64,000 nucleotides of DNA, from the NCBI RefSeq assembly GCF_002608565.1, contig NZ_LIXM01000020.1, forward strand, positions 32,562 to 96,561. The letters are read 5' to 3'. A program made the position numbers and the translations under genes. The stretch is from Vibrio sp. PID17_43 (GTDB lineage: Bacteria > Pseudomonadota > Gammaproteobacteria > Enterobacterales > Vibrionaceae). This document shows, one piece after another, positions 20,081 to 29,961 of this stretch. How positions within the stretch are numbered: position 1 is the stretch's first letter; each line of letters begins with the position of its first letter. Under the pieces are notes generated by a model. The model saw only the letters and a list, made by a program, of their open reading frames with translations. It was not told where the DNA came from and searched no databases.

Positions 20081-21054
20081 ACTAACTCCTGCTCTGATAG
20101 CGGAATAATTGGAAGTTCACAATTAGGCCAACCTTGCTCTAGCTGCACTTTAAACAGACCAATGGTATCCAAACCAGGGATCTCATTAGGCAACTGCCAT
20201 TGTGCTAAGCGCGCAAGCTGGTTTAGACCAAGGCTTGATTCAATGCTTGAGCTTATCACCGCTTTGATGCCAAGCGTCTTCGCCTTTTCAATCAGCTTAA
20301 TACAGAAATCCACCGAACCAATCAGCGTTGGCTTGATGATGATGGTTTTCACACCCGTGAGATCTTCTAGGCTGAAGTCTTCACGGCGAACCGCGTCTTG
20401 CAATGTTTCATCCCAAGCAATCGCAATGCCGGTATTGATCGCAAAAGACAAACTGTCACCCGGAGAGCGACATGGCTCTTCCAAGAAAGTGATACGCTGA
20501 CGCAGTGACGGTGCAATATACTTAGCAAACTGATGCGCTTTCTCTGATGTCCAAGCACGATTTGCATCAAGACGAAGGGTAAGCTGTGGGATCGATTCTA
20601 GGAACAAGTTCACTAGCATACCGTCGCGAATCGGCTCATACAAACCCACTTTTACTTTCGCAACTTTCTCACCTTCCATCTCGTTAAGTTTAGGGATGAG
20701 GTCGTCTGGATCACCGTTACACAACGGAGCAACTTGGTACTTGCCTTGTGCAGGTAAGCCGCCTTTAAGCTCAAGTTGAGCCATCGATAAACCAAATGCT
20801 ACCGATGAGTACATATGGTTGTAATCCAAGGGGAAATTTGCCACCCAGCGTTCAACTTGTGCTTGCAGTTGAATGCCCGCATCTTCAGTGTCTTCGAGGC
20901 TAAAACCAATCAGAGGGGCCACTTCTCCACGACCCACCTTATCACCTTCTGACAACTCAATAATATAACCTGTACGTTCCGTCAGCTTGTTATCACGCAG
21001 TATAACGCCACTGTCCATTGGTAGGCAGTAGCGGTAAATCTTCGCTTTACGCAT
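20065..21054 (-). CDS. menC: o-Succinylbenzoate synthase
   Basis: MenC dehydrates SHCHC to o-succinylbenzoate. It is an enolase-superfamily enzyme of 329 residues; the catalytic lysine-containing segment VAKVKVGLYE and the metal ligands in LRLDANRAW, FLEEP and AWDET are all present in order. A gap of 130 bases separates it from menB, with a modest stem (GGAGC/GCTCC) in it that may tune expression. It overlaps menE by 16 bases. Confidence 0.95.
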   Translation of the reverse strand: MRKAKIYRYCLPMDSGVILRDNKLTERTGYIIELSEGDKVGRGEVAPLIGFSLEDTEDAGIQLQAQVERWVANFPLDYNHMYSSVAFGLSMAQLELKGGLPAQGKYQVAPLCNGDPDDLIPKLNEMEGEKVAKVKVGLYEPIRDGMLVNLFLESIPQLTLRLDANRAWTSEKAHQFAKYIAPSLRQRITFLEEPCRSPGDSLSFAINTGIAIAWDETLQDAVRREDFSLEDLTGVKTIIIKPTLIGSVDFCIKLIEKAKTLGIKAVISSSIESSLGLNQLARLAQWQLPNEIPGLDTIGLFKVQLEQGWPNCELPIIPLSEQELVWHSA

Positions 21055-21184
21055 AATTCGAATCCTATGTAATGCCGTATATTCTGAGATCTTTAACGAG
21101 AGGACCCGTTAGCCTCCTAGAGAGCGAGACACTCAGGACAAAAAACGAAACCGAGGAGCACAATGGCTCCCTTTCTTATACGGA

Positions 21185-22051
21185 TTATGGGTTACGAGGG
21201 AACTTATCGAAGTCTGGGCGACGTTTCTCGTTAAATGCGTTACGACCTTCCTGGCCTTCATCTGTCATGTAGAACATCATGGTTGCGTTACCAGCAAGCT
21301 CTTGTAGGCCCGCTTGACCATCACAGTCCGCGTTCAAGGCGGCTTTCAAGCAACGTAGTGCCATAGGGCTGTGTTGGAGAACTTCACGACACCAGCGAAC
21401 GGTTTCTTTCTCTAGATCGTCTAGTGGCACCACTGTGTTGACTAGCCCCATGTCTACTGCTTCTTGCGCATTGTAGAAACGGCATAAGAACCAGATTTCA
21501 CGTGCTTTCTTCTGACCTACGATGCGAGCCATGTAAGATGCGCCCCAACCACCGTCAAAAGAGCCGACTTTAGGACCTGTTTGACCAAACTGAGCATTGT
21601 CAGCAGCAATCGTTAGGTCACACATCATGTGTAGAACATGACCGCCACCAACCGCCCAGCCAGCTACCGATGCGATCACAGGTTTTGGACATGTGCGGAT
21701 ATCACGTTGGAAATCCAATACGTTTAGGTGGTGCGTACCTTGATCGTCTTTGTAGCCGCCGTAGTCGCCACGGATCTTCTGGTCACCGCCAGAACAGAAT
21801 GCGTCTTCACCTAGACCAGTCAGAATGATTACGCCAACACCTGAGTCATAACGTGCATCAGCTAACGCATCAATCATCTCTTTTACCGTTTGAGGACGGA
21901 ACGCGTTACGCACTTGAGGGCGTGCAATCGTAATTTTCGCGATACCATCTTCAGACTTGTGGTAATGGATATCCTCGTATTTCTCGCCGCAATCTTTCCA
22001 TTGAACCGGAGCGTAAAGTTCTTCTTCAGAAATGCCTACTGTTTTAGCCAT
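21185..22051 (-). CDS. menB: 1,4-Dihydroxy-2-naphthoyl-CoA synthase
   Basis: MenB closes the second ring of the menaquinone head group from OSB-CoA. It is a crotonase-fold protein of 288 residues with the characteristic [19 protein letters not shown] block, [15 protein letters not shown] and the C-terminal [12 protein letters not shown] end; it closely matches the E. coli protein as I recall it. I chose the ATG at 22051 (MAKTVG...), which has GGGA upstream; an in-frame ATG four codons earlier is possible. It lies between menH and menC. Confidence 0.97.
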   Translation of the reverse strand: MAKTVGISEEELYAPVQWKDCGEKYEDIHYHKSEDGIAKITIARPQVRNAFRPQTVKEMIDALADARYDSGVGVIILTGLGEDAFCSGGDQKIRGDYGGYKDDQGTHHLNVLDFQRDIRTCPKPVIASVAGWAVGGGHVLHMMCDLTIAADNAQFGQTGPKVGSFDGGWGASYMARIVGQKKAREIWFLCRFYNAQEAVDMGLVNTVVPLDDLEKETVRWCREVLQHSPMALRCLKAALNADCDGQAGLQELAGNATMMFYMTDEGQEGRNAFNEKRRPDFDKFPRNP

Positions 22052-22077
22052 GGTGATTCCCATTGTTCTCGTTGCTC

Positions 22078-22872
22078 TCACTTGAAGTGAGAATGAATTA
22101 TTTGATTAATGTGCATCGCAAATTGATGGGGTTGCTCTTGGTGGACATTATGTCCCGCATTCTCAACTTGTCGATAAGCCAACCCGCTACTTTCAGCCAG
22201 TTGACTAAATTTTTTGTCTTTTTTGCCACAGATGTAATACAGCGGAACCGCTTGTTGTTGCAGTGCTGGCAACAAGTAAGATTGCTTTGCCAGTGATGTT
22301 GCAAGCAGCATGTCCGCAACCGCAGAACCAAGATTAGCACTTCGTTTTGCAATCAATGTTTGTCTTTGCTCATGGTTTATTGAAGAAAAGACTAACTGTT
22401 GGTACCAATCGTTCAAAACACAGGCAAGAGACTCCGTTTTGAAACGCTGTACCCAGCGCAAGTCATTATCTAATCGTGCTTGCTTTTCTGACTCGCTTTG
22501 CAGCCCAAAGTTTCCCCCTTCAACAATGGCAGCACGAATATTGAGATCAGGGAAACACTGGTGTGCAAGGCCATGCATAGCAATGCGTCCACCCATTGAG
22601 TAAGCAATAAGGATAAGCGGTTGTTGAGAAGGAAATAGTAAAGATAGTGTGGAATTGAGCTGTTTGCAGCAATCACTGAGATCGTGGCAAAAAATAGAGT
22701 GGCTAGCACCATGTCCGGGAAGGTCGATGGTCACTCGTTCATACTGAGGCAATACCTTTATGCATTCTTTCCAATCCGTGCCGCTGCCAAGCAAACCATG
22801 CAAAAACACCAAAGTTGGCACCGTGCCACTTTGGTGTTTTTCAGTAGCAGGAAAGTGTTCAGAATAAAGCAT
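22078..22872 (-). CDS. menH: SHCHC synthase MenH (alpha/beta hydrolase)
   Basis: MenH removes pyruvate from the MenD product to give SHCHC. The 264-residue alpha/beta-hydrolase shows [14 protein letters not shown] near the N-terminus, the nucleophile elbow AYSMGGRIA near residue 90, and the catalytic histidine in [13 protein letters not shown] near the C-terminus. It overlaps menD by 14 bases and ends 26 bases before menB. Confidence 0.93.
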   Translation of the reverse strand: MLYSEHFPATEKHQSGTVPTLVFLHGLLGSGTDWKECIKVLPQYERVTIDLPGHGASHSIFCHDLSDCCKQLNSTLSLLFPSQQPLILIAYSMGGRIAMHGLAHQCFPDLNIRAAIVEGGNFGLQSESEKQARLDNDLRWVQRFKTESLACVLNDWYQQLVFSSINHEQRQTLIAKRSANLGSAVADMLLATSLAKQSYLLPALQQQAVPLYYICGKKDKKFSQLAESSGLAYRQVENAGHNVHQEQPHQFAMHINQIIHSHFK

Positions 22873-24565
22873 GCAGATTCTTATTGAAGGCTCTTAAATG
22901 CTCGGTCGCTTGGTTTGGTGGTGTTTGTACTTCCACCACCAAAGTCCCCTTACCCGCCGTAAAATGTTCAGTGACCACAGCTTGATACTCAACCAACGTC
23001 TCGGGTTTACAGTATTGCAAACCGAATTGCTTCGCAGCATGTTCAAACTCATAGCCATGCGGCATTTGATAGAATTTTTCTCGATGTGAGACAGGTACTG
23101 GCAGCATATCAAAAATCGCCCCCCCATCATTGTTGGTAATCACAATCACGGTCGGCTGCTGAGTATGCGTAAACAAAGCGAGAGAGTTCGTATCATAAAG
23201 TGCCGAGGTGTCACCTATGTACATCAAAATAGGATTGTTGCGTGCACGTTGAACACCATTCGCTGTCGCAAACAGACCATCAATGCCAGACGCGCCACGG
23301 TTAGTGAATATCTCTGTATTATCCAATTTACCAAACATATCAACCAAACGAACAAACAAGCTGTTGCCCATGAACAGGTCAACACCTTGTGCTCGTTTTG
23401 CGACATCAATGGCCAAGGCAATCTCATTAAGCTCACTTTGAGGATCAGAAGCAAACAACACTTTCGACTTTTGGCTTACCAACGCAATATCTTTTGCCAG
23501 TTTCTCTGCCCACCCCGTATGATAAGACTCGCAACGGGGCGATTGAGCGATCCACTCGGAAGGCTCTTCAACCCAATGAGATTGCGGAAGATGACTTTGA
23601 TTATCACGTTCTAAACGCGGTGAAATCAACCAATAGCCAGCTTGTGAGCACGACACCTGTTTTTCCAACCACTGATTTAAGCGTTTAGAGATAATACGGC
23701 TACCAAACTGAACAATGAGATCACAGCATTCTATTTGCTCCGCAAACGTCGAATGTTGCAACCATAAGTCATAGTAAGCCCAATCAGAACTCACACCGCT
23801 TTGTGGATCAGCCAAAATAGGCCAACCCATCTGCCTAGCAAACTGTTTAGCGGCTTGTGCTTGCTCTAACGGTAAACTGCCGATGATCACCAAGCCTTTC
23901 TTATCATCGCATTTAGGACGCTCGCCATTCGTCAGCGAGATAAAGCGGCGACAATACGTGTCCGAACTCTCATGCCAAGATCCCACCATATCGAGATAGC
24001 TTTGATAAATGCTCTTCTCACCATTGGAGTATAAAGGCTCAGGAAATGCGCAGTTAATATGAACAGCACTGCCTTTCAAACGCTGGGTGAACATCACTTC
24101 ATCAACCGACGTCAGTAGCCAGTTGAGTGGTGTTGCAAGCGAAGGACTTGGTAGATTCAAGCTGTCACAAACGTGCTGAGAGAAAATACCAATCTGGTGG
24201 ATGGCTTGGTTTGCGCCGCAGCCCACCAATTCAACCGGACGGTCAGCCGTGAGCACCACCAGCTTTTCGCCAGTGAGCTTTGCTTCTGCGATGGCAGGCA
24301 ACAAGTTCGCGGCTGCCGTACCAGAGGTCACAATCACGATCACTGGCTCTTTACTTGCCTTTGCAAGCCCCAGCGCCATAAAGCCCAATCCACGCTCATC
24401 GAAATGGGTGTGAATGGTAAAGTGTGGGTTCTCTGCAGCTTCTAACGTTAACGGTGTTGAACGTGAGCCTGGTGCAATACAAACATGCTTTACCCCAAAT
24501 CGACTCAGTTCTAATAAGATGGCTTCAGACCAGATACGATTTAACACAGCTTGATCTGTGCTCAT
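22859..24565 (-). CDS. menD: SEPHCHC synthase MenD
   Basis: MenD is a thiamine diphosphate enzyme that condenses isochorismate with 2-oxoglutarate, the committed step to menaquinone. The 568-residue protein has the N-terminal VKHVCIAPGSRSTPLT block, VTSGTAAANLLPA, and the C-terminal ThDP/Mg segment IGDTSALYDTNSLALF followed by NNDGGAIFDMLP. Its ATG overlaps the menF stop by four bases (ATGA), indicating coupled translation. Confidence 0.96.
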   Translation of the reverse strand: MSTDQAVLNRIWSEAILLELSRFGVKHVCIAPGSRSTPLTLEAAENPHFTIHTHFDERGLGFMALGLAKASKEPVIVIVTSGTAAANLLPAIAEAKLTGEKLVVLTADRPVELVGCGANQAIHQIGIFSQHVCDSLNLPSPSLATPLNWLLTSVDEVMFTQRLKGSAVHINCAFPEPLYSNGEKSIYQSYLDMVGSWHESSDTYCRRFISLTNGERPKCDDKKGLVIIGSLPLEQAQAAKQFARQMGWPILADPQSGVSSDWAYYDLWLQHSTFAEQIECCDLIVQFGSRIISKRLNQWLEKQVSCSQAGYWLISPRLERDNQSHLPQSHWVEEPSEWIAQSPRCESYHTGWAEKLAKDIALVSQKSKVLFASDPQSELNEIALAIDVAKRAQGVDLFMGNSLFVRLVDMFGKLDNTEIFTNRGASGIDGLFATANGVQRARNNPILMYIGDTSALYDTNSLALFTHTQQPTVIVITNNDGGAIFDMLPVPVSHREKFYQMPHGYEFEHAAKQFGLQYCKPETLVEYQAVVTEHFTAGKGTLVVEVQTPPNQATEHLRAFNKNLHALF

Positions 24566-25869
24566 AACGCCACTCCAAGCGGGGGATGATCAGAAATCAG
24601 GGATAACAGAGTAGACATCTTTTTATCAAGTTCGACCCACTCGTGCTCTGCAACAGAGCCCGGGACGATGCCTGCCCCAGCAAACAACTGGACTTGATCA
24701 CCTAAAACCAACGCACTTCTGATTGCGACACAGAACTCAGCTCGCTCATGACTAATGTAACCCATCGAACCCGCGTACCAACCGCGTGCAAACGGCTCAT
24801 TATCCAAAATAAACTGCATCGATTCCTTACGCGGCAAACCAGCTACGGCTGCCGTTGGCTGCAAGGCAGAAAGTAGCTGAACACCATTGATCCCCGACTG
24901 GAGGTGCGCGTGAATATGGCGTTTAAGATGCTGTACTTTTCTCAGACGAACTAAACTCGCCTCTTGGTCGACTTCCACGCTTTCTGAATAAGGCAGCAAA
25001 CGCTCAATGATGTCATCCACGACATATTGGTTCTCGTTGAGATTTTTTGTGTCAGTAGACAGCCAATTCGCCAGCTCCATGTCTTGCGTTGCATTATCGC
25101 CACGACCAATCGTACCCGCTAACGCTTCGGTATGCAGCTCATGCCCCACACGCAAATACAAACGCTCAGGTGTTGAGCCCATAAAACTGTGCTTACTGTC
25201 CAAGCTAAACAAGAAGTGGAAGCTGTGATGATTACTCAAATAACTGGCTTTCAATAGCTGCGCTGCACTGAGAGGCGAATCTAAATAGATGAATGACTTA
25301 CGTGCTAATACCACTTTCTTGAAGTCATCACTTGCGATCCCAGACAGCACTTTATTCACCAACTCATGCCACTGTGGCTCGGATGGCGTATGCTCAATCG
25401 ATCGAATATGTGAAGAAACTGGCGACAATGCGGGTACATCACACACTAATTTGTGCAAACCGGCTAACGTGCTTGCTTTATCTTGTGAGATATTCACCGC
25501 GAGCGACCACGTCTGATCGAAACGAATTAACTCAATTTGTGGAAGGAAGAAGAAAGATGGCATACAGCGACGATTTTTCTCGTGCTGACCATCAAATGAG
25601 CGTCCACCCCATACACGCTGGCCTTCACCCAGTATCGTATAGGCAGGGCCTGGTTCGACAAAAGTATGGAGCTGTCCAAGGGCAACAACTTCTTCACGAG
25701 TATCACGGGACTGCCAGTAAAACTTGGGAAAAAGTGGTTGGGCTTCAAGCCAATCAATAAAAGCGAAATTAGGCTTCGCATTGAGGGGCTCGACTAAACG
25801 TGTTTGATTGCCTTCCGTTTGCTGAACTCTCTCGATAATTCTCTTTACGGCTTGGTGGAACTGTGACAA
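24562..25869 (-). CDS. menF: Menaquinone-specific isochorismate synthase
   Basis: MenF converts chorismate to isochorismate and opens the menaquinone operon. The 435-residue chorismate-binding enzyme shows VVLARKSFIYL, the substrate region STPERLYLRVGHELHTEALAGT, and the C-terminal PTAAVAGLPR and GWYAGSMGYI blocks. No ATG is available near the N-terminus; a TTG at 25869 with a GAGG ribosome site five bases upstream is the best start. The operon order is menF-menD-menH-menB-menC-menE, which completes the classical pathway except for DHNA-CoA thioesterase and menA/ubiE. Confidence 0.94.
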   Translation of the reverse strand: MSQFHQAVKRIIERVQQTEGNQTRLVEPLNAKPNFAFIDWLEAQPLFPKFYWQSRDTREEVVALGQLHTFVEPGPAYTILGEGQRVWGGRSFDGQHEKNRRCMPSFFFLPQIELIRFDQTWSLAVNISQDKASTLAGLHKLVCDVPALSPVSSHIRSIEHTPSEPQWHELVNKVLSGIASDDFKKVVLARKSFIYLDSPLSAAQLLKASYLSNHHSFHFLFSLDSKHSFMGSTPERLYLRVGHELHTEALAGTIGRGDNATQDMELANWLSTDTKNLNENQYVVDDIIERLLPYSESVEVDQEASLVRLRKVQHLKRHIHAHLQSGINGVQLLSALQPTAAVAGLPRKESMQFILDNEPFARGWYAGSMGYISHERAEFCVAIRSALVLGDQVQLFAGAGIVPGSVAEHEWVELDKKMSTLLSLISDHPPLGVAL

Positions 25870-26086
25870 ATCAACCTCGAAGTACGTGAGGATAAGGGAT
25901 AACTGACGGGTACTCTAAGTTTAGACCCAAAGCAAATCAAGGTCATATGCTAACTTTTGCAAAATCCTGTGACAAACGCCGTACAAAAGTTAGCCAGCAA
26001 ACAGATAATTTACAGATTTTTATTCTAATAAAAAACAAATTATTGTACTTTAATAAAGAAATTAACGATTTTTTAGGAATCACACA

Positions 26087-27301
26087 ATGCAAAATATCGG
26101 GATGTCGTCAAAACTCGACAATGTCTGCTACGACATTAGGGGACCTGTACTCAAACATGCTAAACGCATGGAGGAGGAAGGGCATAAAATCCTAAAACTA
26201 AACATTGGTAACCCTGCCCCATTTGGCTTTGACGCTCCTGATGAGATTCTAGTAGATGTCATCCGCAATCTACCAACATCTCAAGGTTACTGTGATTCCA
26301 AAGGTATTTACTCCGCGCGTAAAGCGGTTGTGCAGCACTATCAACGTAAAGGCATCCGCTCTCTCGATGTAGAAGACGTATACATCGGTAATGGTGTATC
26401 CGAACTGATCGTGATGGCAATGCAAGCGCTGCTAAACAACGGCGATGAAATGCTGATCCCATCACCAGACTACCCATTGTGGACCGCATCCGTTGCGTTG
26501 TCGGGTGGCAAACCAGTGCATTACATGTGCGACGAAAGTGCAGATTGGTACCCTGACCTAGATGACATCAAAAAGAAGATCACGCCAAAAACGCGTGGTA
26601 TCGTGCTGATCAACCCGAACAACCCGACAGGTGCGGTATACAGCCGTGATTTTCTACTTGAAGTGATCGAAATCGCTCGCCAGCACAAACTGATCATTTT
26701 TGCAGACGAAATCTACGACAAAGTGCTTTACGACGGCGCGACACATACTTCTGTAGCCACGCTAACAGATGACGTATTGGTGATGACTTTCAACGGTCTA
26801 TCTAAAGCGTACCGCGTTTGTGGTTTTCGTGGTGGTTGGATGTTCCTAACAGGCCCTAAACACCTAGCTCAAGGTTACATCAACGGTCTTGAATTGCTTT
26901 CGTCCATGCGTTTGTGTGCCAACGTGCCAATGCAGCACGCGATCCAAACGGCACTGGGCGGTTACCAGAGCATTAATGAGTTGATCCTGCCAGGTGGCCG
27001 CCTCCTTGAACAACGCAACCGTGCTTGGGAGCTGATTAACCAAGTGCCTGGTGTATCCTGCGTTAAACCAAAAGGGGCAATGTACCTATTCCCAAAAATT
27101 GACACTAAGATGTACAACATCAAAAATGATCAGCAAATGGTGTTGGATTTCTTGAAGCAAGAAAAAGTACTGCTAGTACAAGGTTCTGGCTTCAACTGGC
27201 CGAAGCCTGACCACTTCCGTATCGTGACACTACCGCACATAGAGGATCTCGAAACCGCGATTGGACGCTTTGAACGATTCCTATCGACTTACAGCCAGTA
27301 G
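26087..27301 (+). CDS. alaA: Glutamate-pyruvate aminotransferase AlaA
   Basis: A fold-type I PLP aminotransferase of 404 residues that makes alanine from pyruvate and glutamate. It matches the AlaA (YfbQ) subfamily: KLNIGNPAPFGFDAPDEI at the N-terminus, TSQGYCDSKGIYSARKA, INPNNPTGAVY, and the PLP lysine in FNGLSKAYRVCGFRGGW near residue 240. It is divergent from the men operon with a 217-base AT-rich region between, and is followed by a terminator and yfbR, as in enterobacteria. Confidence 0.95.
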   Translation: MQNIGMSSKLDNVCYDIRGPVLKHAKRMEEEGHKILKLNIGNPAPFGFDAPDEILVDVIRNLPTSQGYCDSKGIYSARKAVVQHYQRKGIRSLDVEDVYIGNGVSELIVMAMQALLNNGDEMLIPSPDYPLWTASVALSGGKPVHYMCDESADWYPDLDDIKKKITPKTRGIVLINPNNPTGAVYSRDFLLEVIEIARQHKLIIFADEIYDKVLYDGATHTSVATLTDDVLVMTFNGLSKAYRVCGFRGGWMFLTGPKHLAQGYINGLELLSSMRLCANVPMQHAIQTALGGYQSINELILPGGRLLEQRNRAWELINQVPGVSCVKPKGAMYLFPKIDTKMYNIKNDQQMVLDFLKQEKVLLVQGSGFNWPKPDHFRIVTLPHIEDLETAIGRFERFLSTYSQ

Positions 27302-27330
27302 TAATTACCGCTGAACTCTCATATGCTTAG

Positions 27331-27356
27331 AGGAGCTCCACGTGAGCTCCTTTTTC
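27331..27356 (+). terminator. alaA terminator
   Basis: An 8-bp AGGAGCTC/GAGCTCCT stem with a 5-base loop and a run of T. Confidence 0.8.
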
Positions 27357-27416
27357 GTATCAGGTATCAATACCACTAACGCAATAGTTAATGAAGTTGG
27401 TATACAGGAGAGAGCA

Positions 27417-28001
27417 ATGAAAGAAAGCCATTTTTTCGCCCATTTAGCACGGATGAAGCTAATCCAACGCTGGCCTTTGATGCGATCGGTCTCACCAGAG
27501 AACGTCTCTGAGCACAGCTTACAAGTTGCTTTTGTCGCTCATGCCCTAGCCCTAATAAAAAACAAAAAATTCGACGGTAACCTCAACCCTGAACGCATTG
27601 CCATTCTCGCGATGTACCACGACTCAAGTGAAGTGCTTACGGGTGATTTGCCAACGCCCGTAAAATACTACAACCCAGAAATCGCAAAAGAATATAAAAA
27701 GATAGAAGCAGCTGCCGAGCAAAAACTACTGTCCATGCTACCTGAAGAATTCCACGACGATTTCGCACCTTACTTACTTTCTCATTCAGCACATGAAGAC
27801 GATGCACAAATCGTTAAACAAGCCGACTCAATCTGTGCCTACCTAAAATGTCTGGAAGAGCTTAGTGCTGGCAACCACGAATTTGCCCTCGCGAAAAAAC
27901 GCCTAGACATCACATTGCAAGAACGAAAAACACCAGAAATGGAATACTTCCTACATACTTTTGCCCCAAGTTTTGAATTATCGCTGGATGAAATCAGCTA
28001 G
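27417..28001 (+). CDS. yfbR: 5'-Deoxynucleotidase YfbR
   Basis: YfbR is an HD-domain phosphohydrolase that removes phosphate from deoxyribonucleoside 5'-monophosphates. The 194-residue protein shows the family N-terminus [13 protein letters not shown], the metal-binding SEHSLQVA histidine near residue 33 and the HD pair in [20 protein letters not shown] near residues 68-72. The ATG at 27417 is chosen because AGGAG lies seven bases before it; the open frame upstream runs into the alaA terminator. The dgt gene follows with no gap to speak of, pairing two deoxynucleotide-degrading enzymes. Confidence 0.95.
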   Translation: MKESHFFAHLARMKLIQRWPLMRSVSPENVSEHSLQVAFVAHALALIKNKKFDGNLNPERIAILAMYHDSSEVLTGDLPTPVKYYNPEIAKEYKKIEAAAEQKLLSMLPEEFHDDFAPYLLSHSAHEDDAQIVKQADSICAYLKCLEELSAGNHEFALAKKRLDITLQERKTPEMEYFLHTFAPSFELSLDEIS

Positions 28002-28016
28002 TTGATGGAGAGAGCC

Positions 28017-29339
28017 GTGTCGTTTGAACTACCTACTCAATGGCAAGAGCGCCATGATGATGAACACAAGATCCGCCGCGATGATCACCGCAGCCCTTAC
28101 CAGCGAGACCGTGCTCGCATTCTTCATTCTGCTGCGTTTCGGCGTCTACAAGCTAAGACTCAAGTCCATGGCAACAGCTTGGAAGATTTTCACCGCACCC
28201 GCCTGACTCACTCTTTAGAGGCGGCTCAGCTTGGAACGGGGTTCGTTGCCCAGCTAAAGAAGAAACAACCGGAATTTCGCGATTTACTACCCTCAGATAG
28301 CTTGATTGATTCACTCTGTTTGGCACACGATATCGGTCACCCGCCCTATGGCCATGGCGGTGAAGTCGCATTAAATTACATGATGCGTGAGCACGGTGGC
28401 TTTGAAGGCAATGCGCAAACCTTTCGCATTGTCACCAAATTAGAGCCGTATACCGAGCACTTCGGCATGAACTTGTCTCGCCGTACCTTACTTGGTCTCA
28501 TCAAATACCCGGCTCTCATCAGTCAAAGCCGATCCGTCTATTTACCAGATCCTGTTGAGCATCAGCGTAAACTTAAGGCTCAAGAATGGAGCCCCGCCAA
28601 AGGAATTTACGATTGCGATAAAGATTTGTTTGACTGGGTAGTCGCACCGCTGACGGATAACGACAAAACACTACTTAGCCAAATGCGACACTCGCCAGAA
28701 TCCGATTTCGAACACAGAAAAACGCGCTTCAAATCGCTGGATTGCTCCATTATGGAGCTGGCAGATGATATTGCTTATGGCGTGCACGATTTGGAAGATG
28801 CGATTGTGCTTGGCATGGTGACTCGCCAAGAATGGCAAGAAGGCGCGGCAAGTCAGCTTGCCGATTGCGGTGACCCGTGGTTTGAACAGCACATTGGTTT
28901 CATTGGAGAAATGCTGTTTAGCGGTAAACACCATCAACGTAAAGATGCCATTGGTGGCATGGTGAATGCGCTACTCACCAGTATTTCTATCAAGGTCGTC
29001 GATGAGCCTTTCAATAACCCATTATTGGCCTGGAATGCGTGTCTCGATCCACACATGGCAAAGACACTCGATGTGCTAAAAAACTTCGTCAGCCAGTACG
29101 TTATCCAAGTTCCACAAGTACAGATCGTTGAGTACAAGGGTCAACAGATTATCATGGACTTGTTTGAAGCATTAAGCGCGGCTCCAGAACGTTTACTACC
29201 AAGGCACACCCAAGAAGTTTGGCGTAACGCAAGTGATGAAAGAGCACAAATGCGAGTAATTGCCGACTACATTTCCTCCATGACAGACGGCCACGCCCAA
29301 AAACTGCATCGCCAATTGTTTTCTTCCATCGTTCTTTAG
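28017..29339 (+). CDS. dgt: dGTPase-like deoxynucleotide triphosphohydrolase
   Basis: An HD-domain dNTPase of 440 residues. Family features are RSPYQRDRARILHSAAFRRLQ at the N-terminus, HRTRLTHSLEAAQLG, the HD pair in CLAHDIGHPPYGHGGE, and a later DIAYGVHDLEDA metal-ligand segment. Such enzymes trim dNTP pools, and related ones restrict phages. The best start is the GTG at 28017, since GGAGAG lies four bases upstream; TTG and ATG codons at 28002 and 28005 abut the yfbR stop without a ribosome site. It is convergent with tapT, the two stops only 7 bases apart. Confidence 0.92.
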   Translation: MSFELPTQWQERHDDEHKIRRDDHRSPYQRDRARILHSAAFRRLQAKTQVHGNSLEDFHRTRLTHSLEAAQLGTGFVAQLKKKQPEFRDLLPSDSLIDSLCLAHDIGHPPYGHGGEVALNYMMREHGGFEGNAQTFRIVTKLEPYTEHFGMNLSRRTLLGLIKYPALISQSRSVYLPDPVEHQRKLKAQEWSPAKGIYDCDKDLFDWVVAPLTDNDKTLLSQMRHSPESDFEHRKTRFKSLDCSIMELADDIAYGVHDLEDAIVLGMVTRQEWQEGAASQLADCGDPWFEQHIGFIGEMLFSGKHHQRKDAIGGMVNALLTSISIKVVDEPFNNPLLAWNACLDPHMAKTLDVLKNFVSQYVIQVPQVQIVEYKGQQIIMDLFEALSAAPERLLPRHTQEVWRNASDERAQMRVIADYISSMTDGHAQKLHRQLFSSIVL

Positions 29340-29346
29340 CGCGGGG

Positions 29347-29958
29347 CTAATCTTTCAAATAGTTCTTCTCAAATACGCCTGGAGGCATCTGGGCGATTTG
29401 AAATTCAATCATTTTCTCGAACACATTCAGCAAAGGCGTAAAGTCTTTTTCTGGCTCAAGTAGGCTGAGCGCATGGTAGCCAGCCTCAACCGTTGATAAG
29501 CTGTTTTCTGAGGGCGCTTTACGAATGGTGTAATGGCCTTGCAAGTTTTCCGGGAGTTTCACGGTTGGCAAGCCATGTAGATTGGTAGACAGTTGCCACA
29601 TTTTATACGCTTTCTTCCAAGTCCCATCCAATAATATCAAGCGCACTTTCTTATCATCATGTTGTTCACAACCGAAAGCTGACAAACACAACGAGTGCTC
29701 TGACGGGTACAAAATCACGTGACAATACGCCTCATCCGCAAGCAGTTCGTTTAATGTTGAGTTCTCAGAAAAGTCTTCCCCGATCAAACAAGTACAGTAA
29801 TTTAAACTCAATTTGAGAATCCGTGCCGTACCAAGAGGACGGTGCACTTCACTGATGTGCTGAAGAATGATAAGTTCAGCCTCACTTGCTAACGGTACTA
29901 TCCATTGGCAAATACAAGCTTTACGCGACTTTCCACACTGAGAACAATAACGAGACAT
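29347..29958 (-). CDS. tapT: tRNA-uridine aminocarboxypropyltransferase (DTW domain)
   Basis: A 203-residue DTW-domain protein of the YfiP/TapT type, which adds the 3-amino-3-carboxypropyl group of SAM to uridine 47 in the variable loop of tRNAs (acp3U). A four-cysteine N-terminal cluster (CSQCGKSRKACIC) probably binds zinc. The SPOUT-like core has HRPLGTARILKLSL and the signature LLDGTWKKA, here with Gly between Asp and Thr-Trp. The ATG at 29958 lies three bases from the divergent start of the rhombosortase gene. Confidence 0.88.
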   Translation of the reverse strand: MSRYCSQCGKSRKACICQWIVPLASEAELIILQHISEVHRPLGTARILKLSLNYCTCLIGEDFSENSTLNELLADEAYCHVILYPSEHSLCLSAFGCEQHDDKKVRLILLDGTWKKAYKMWQLSTNLHGLPTVKLPENLQGHYTIRKAPSENSLSTVEAGYHALSLLEPEKDFTPLLNVFEKMIEFQIAQMPPGVFEKNYLKD

Positions 29959-29961
29959 TGA

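Noticed and set aside
25876..25892. A 16-base match CTCGAAGTACGTGAGG shared with 45529-45544
   Set aside because: One such match is expected by chance in a window this size, and the contexts are unrelated.
28017..29339. dgt as a dedicated phage-defence dNTPase
   Set aside because: It is in a conserved housekeeping neighbourhood with yfbR and shows no accessory context; the general dNTP-pool role is sufficient.
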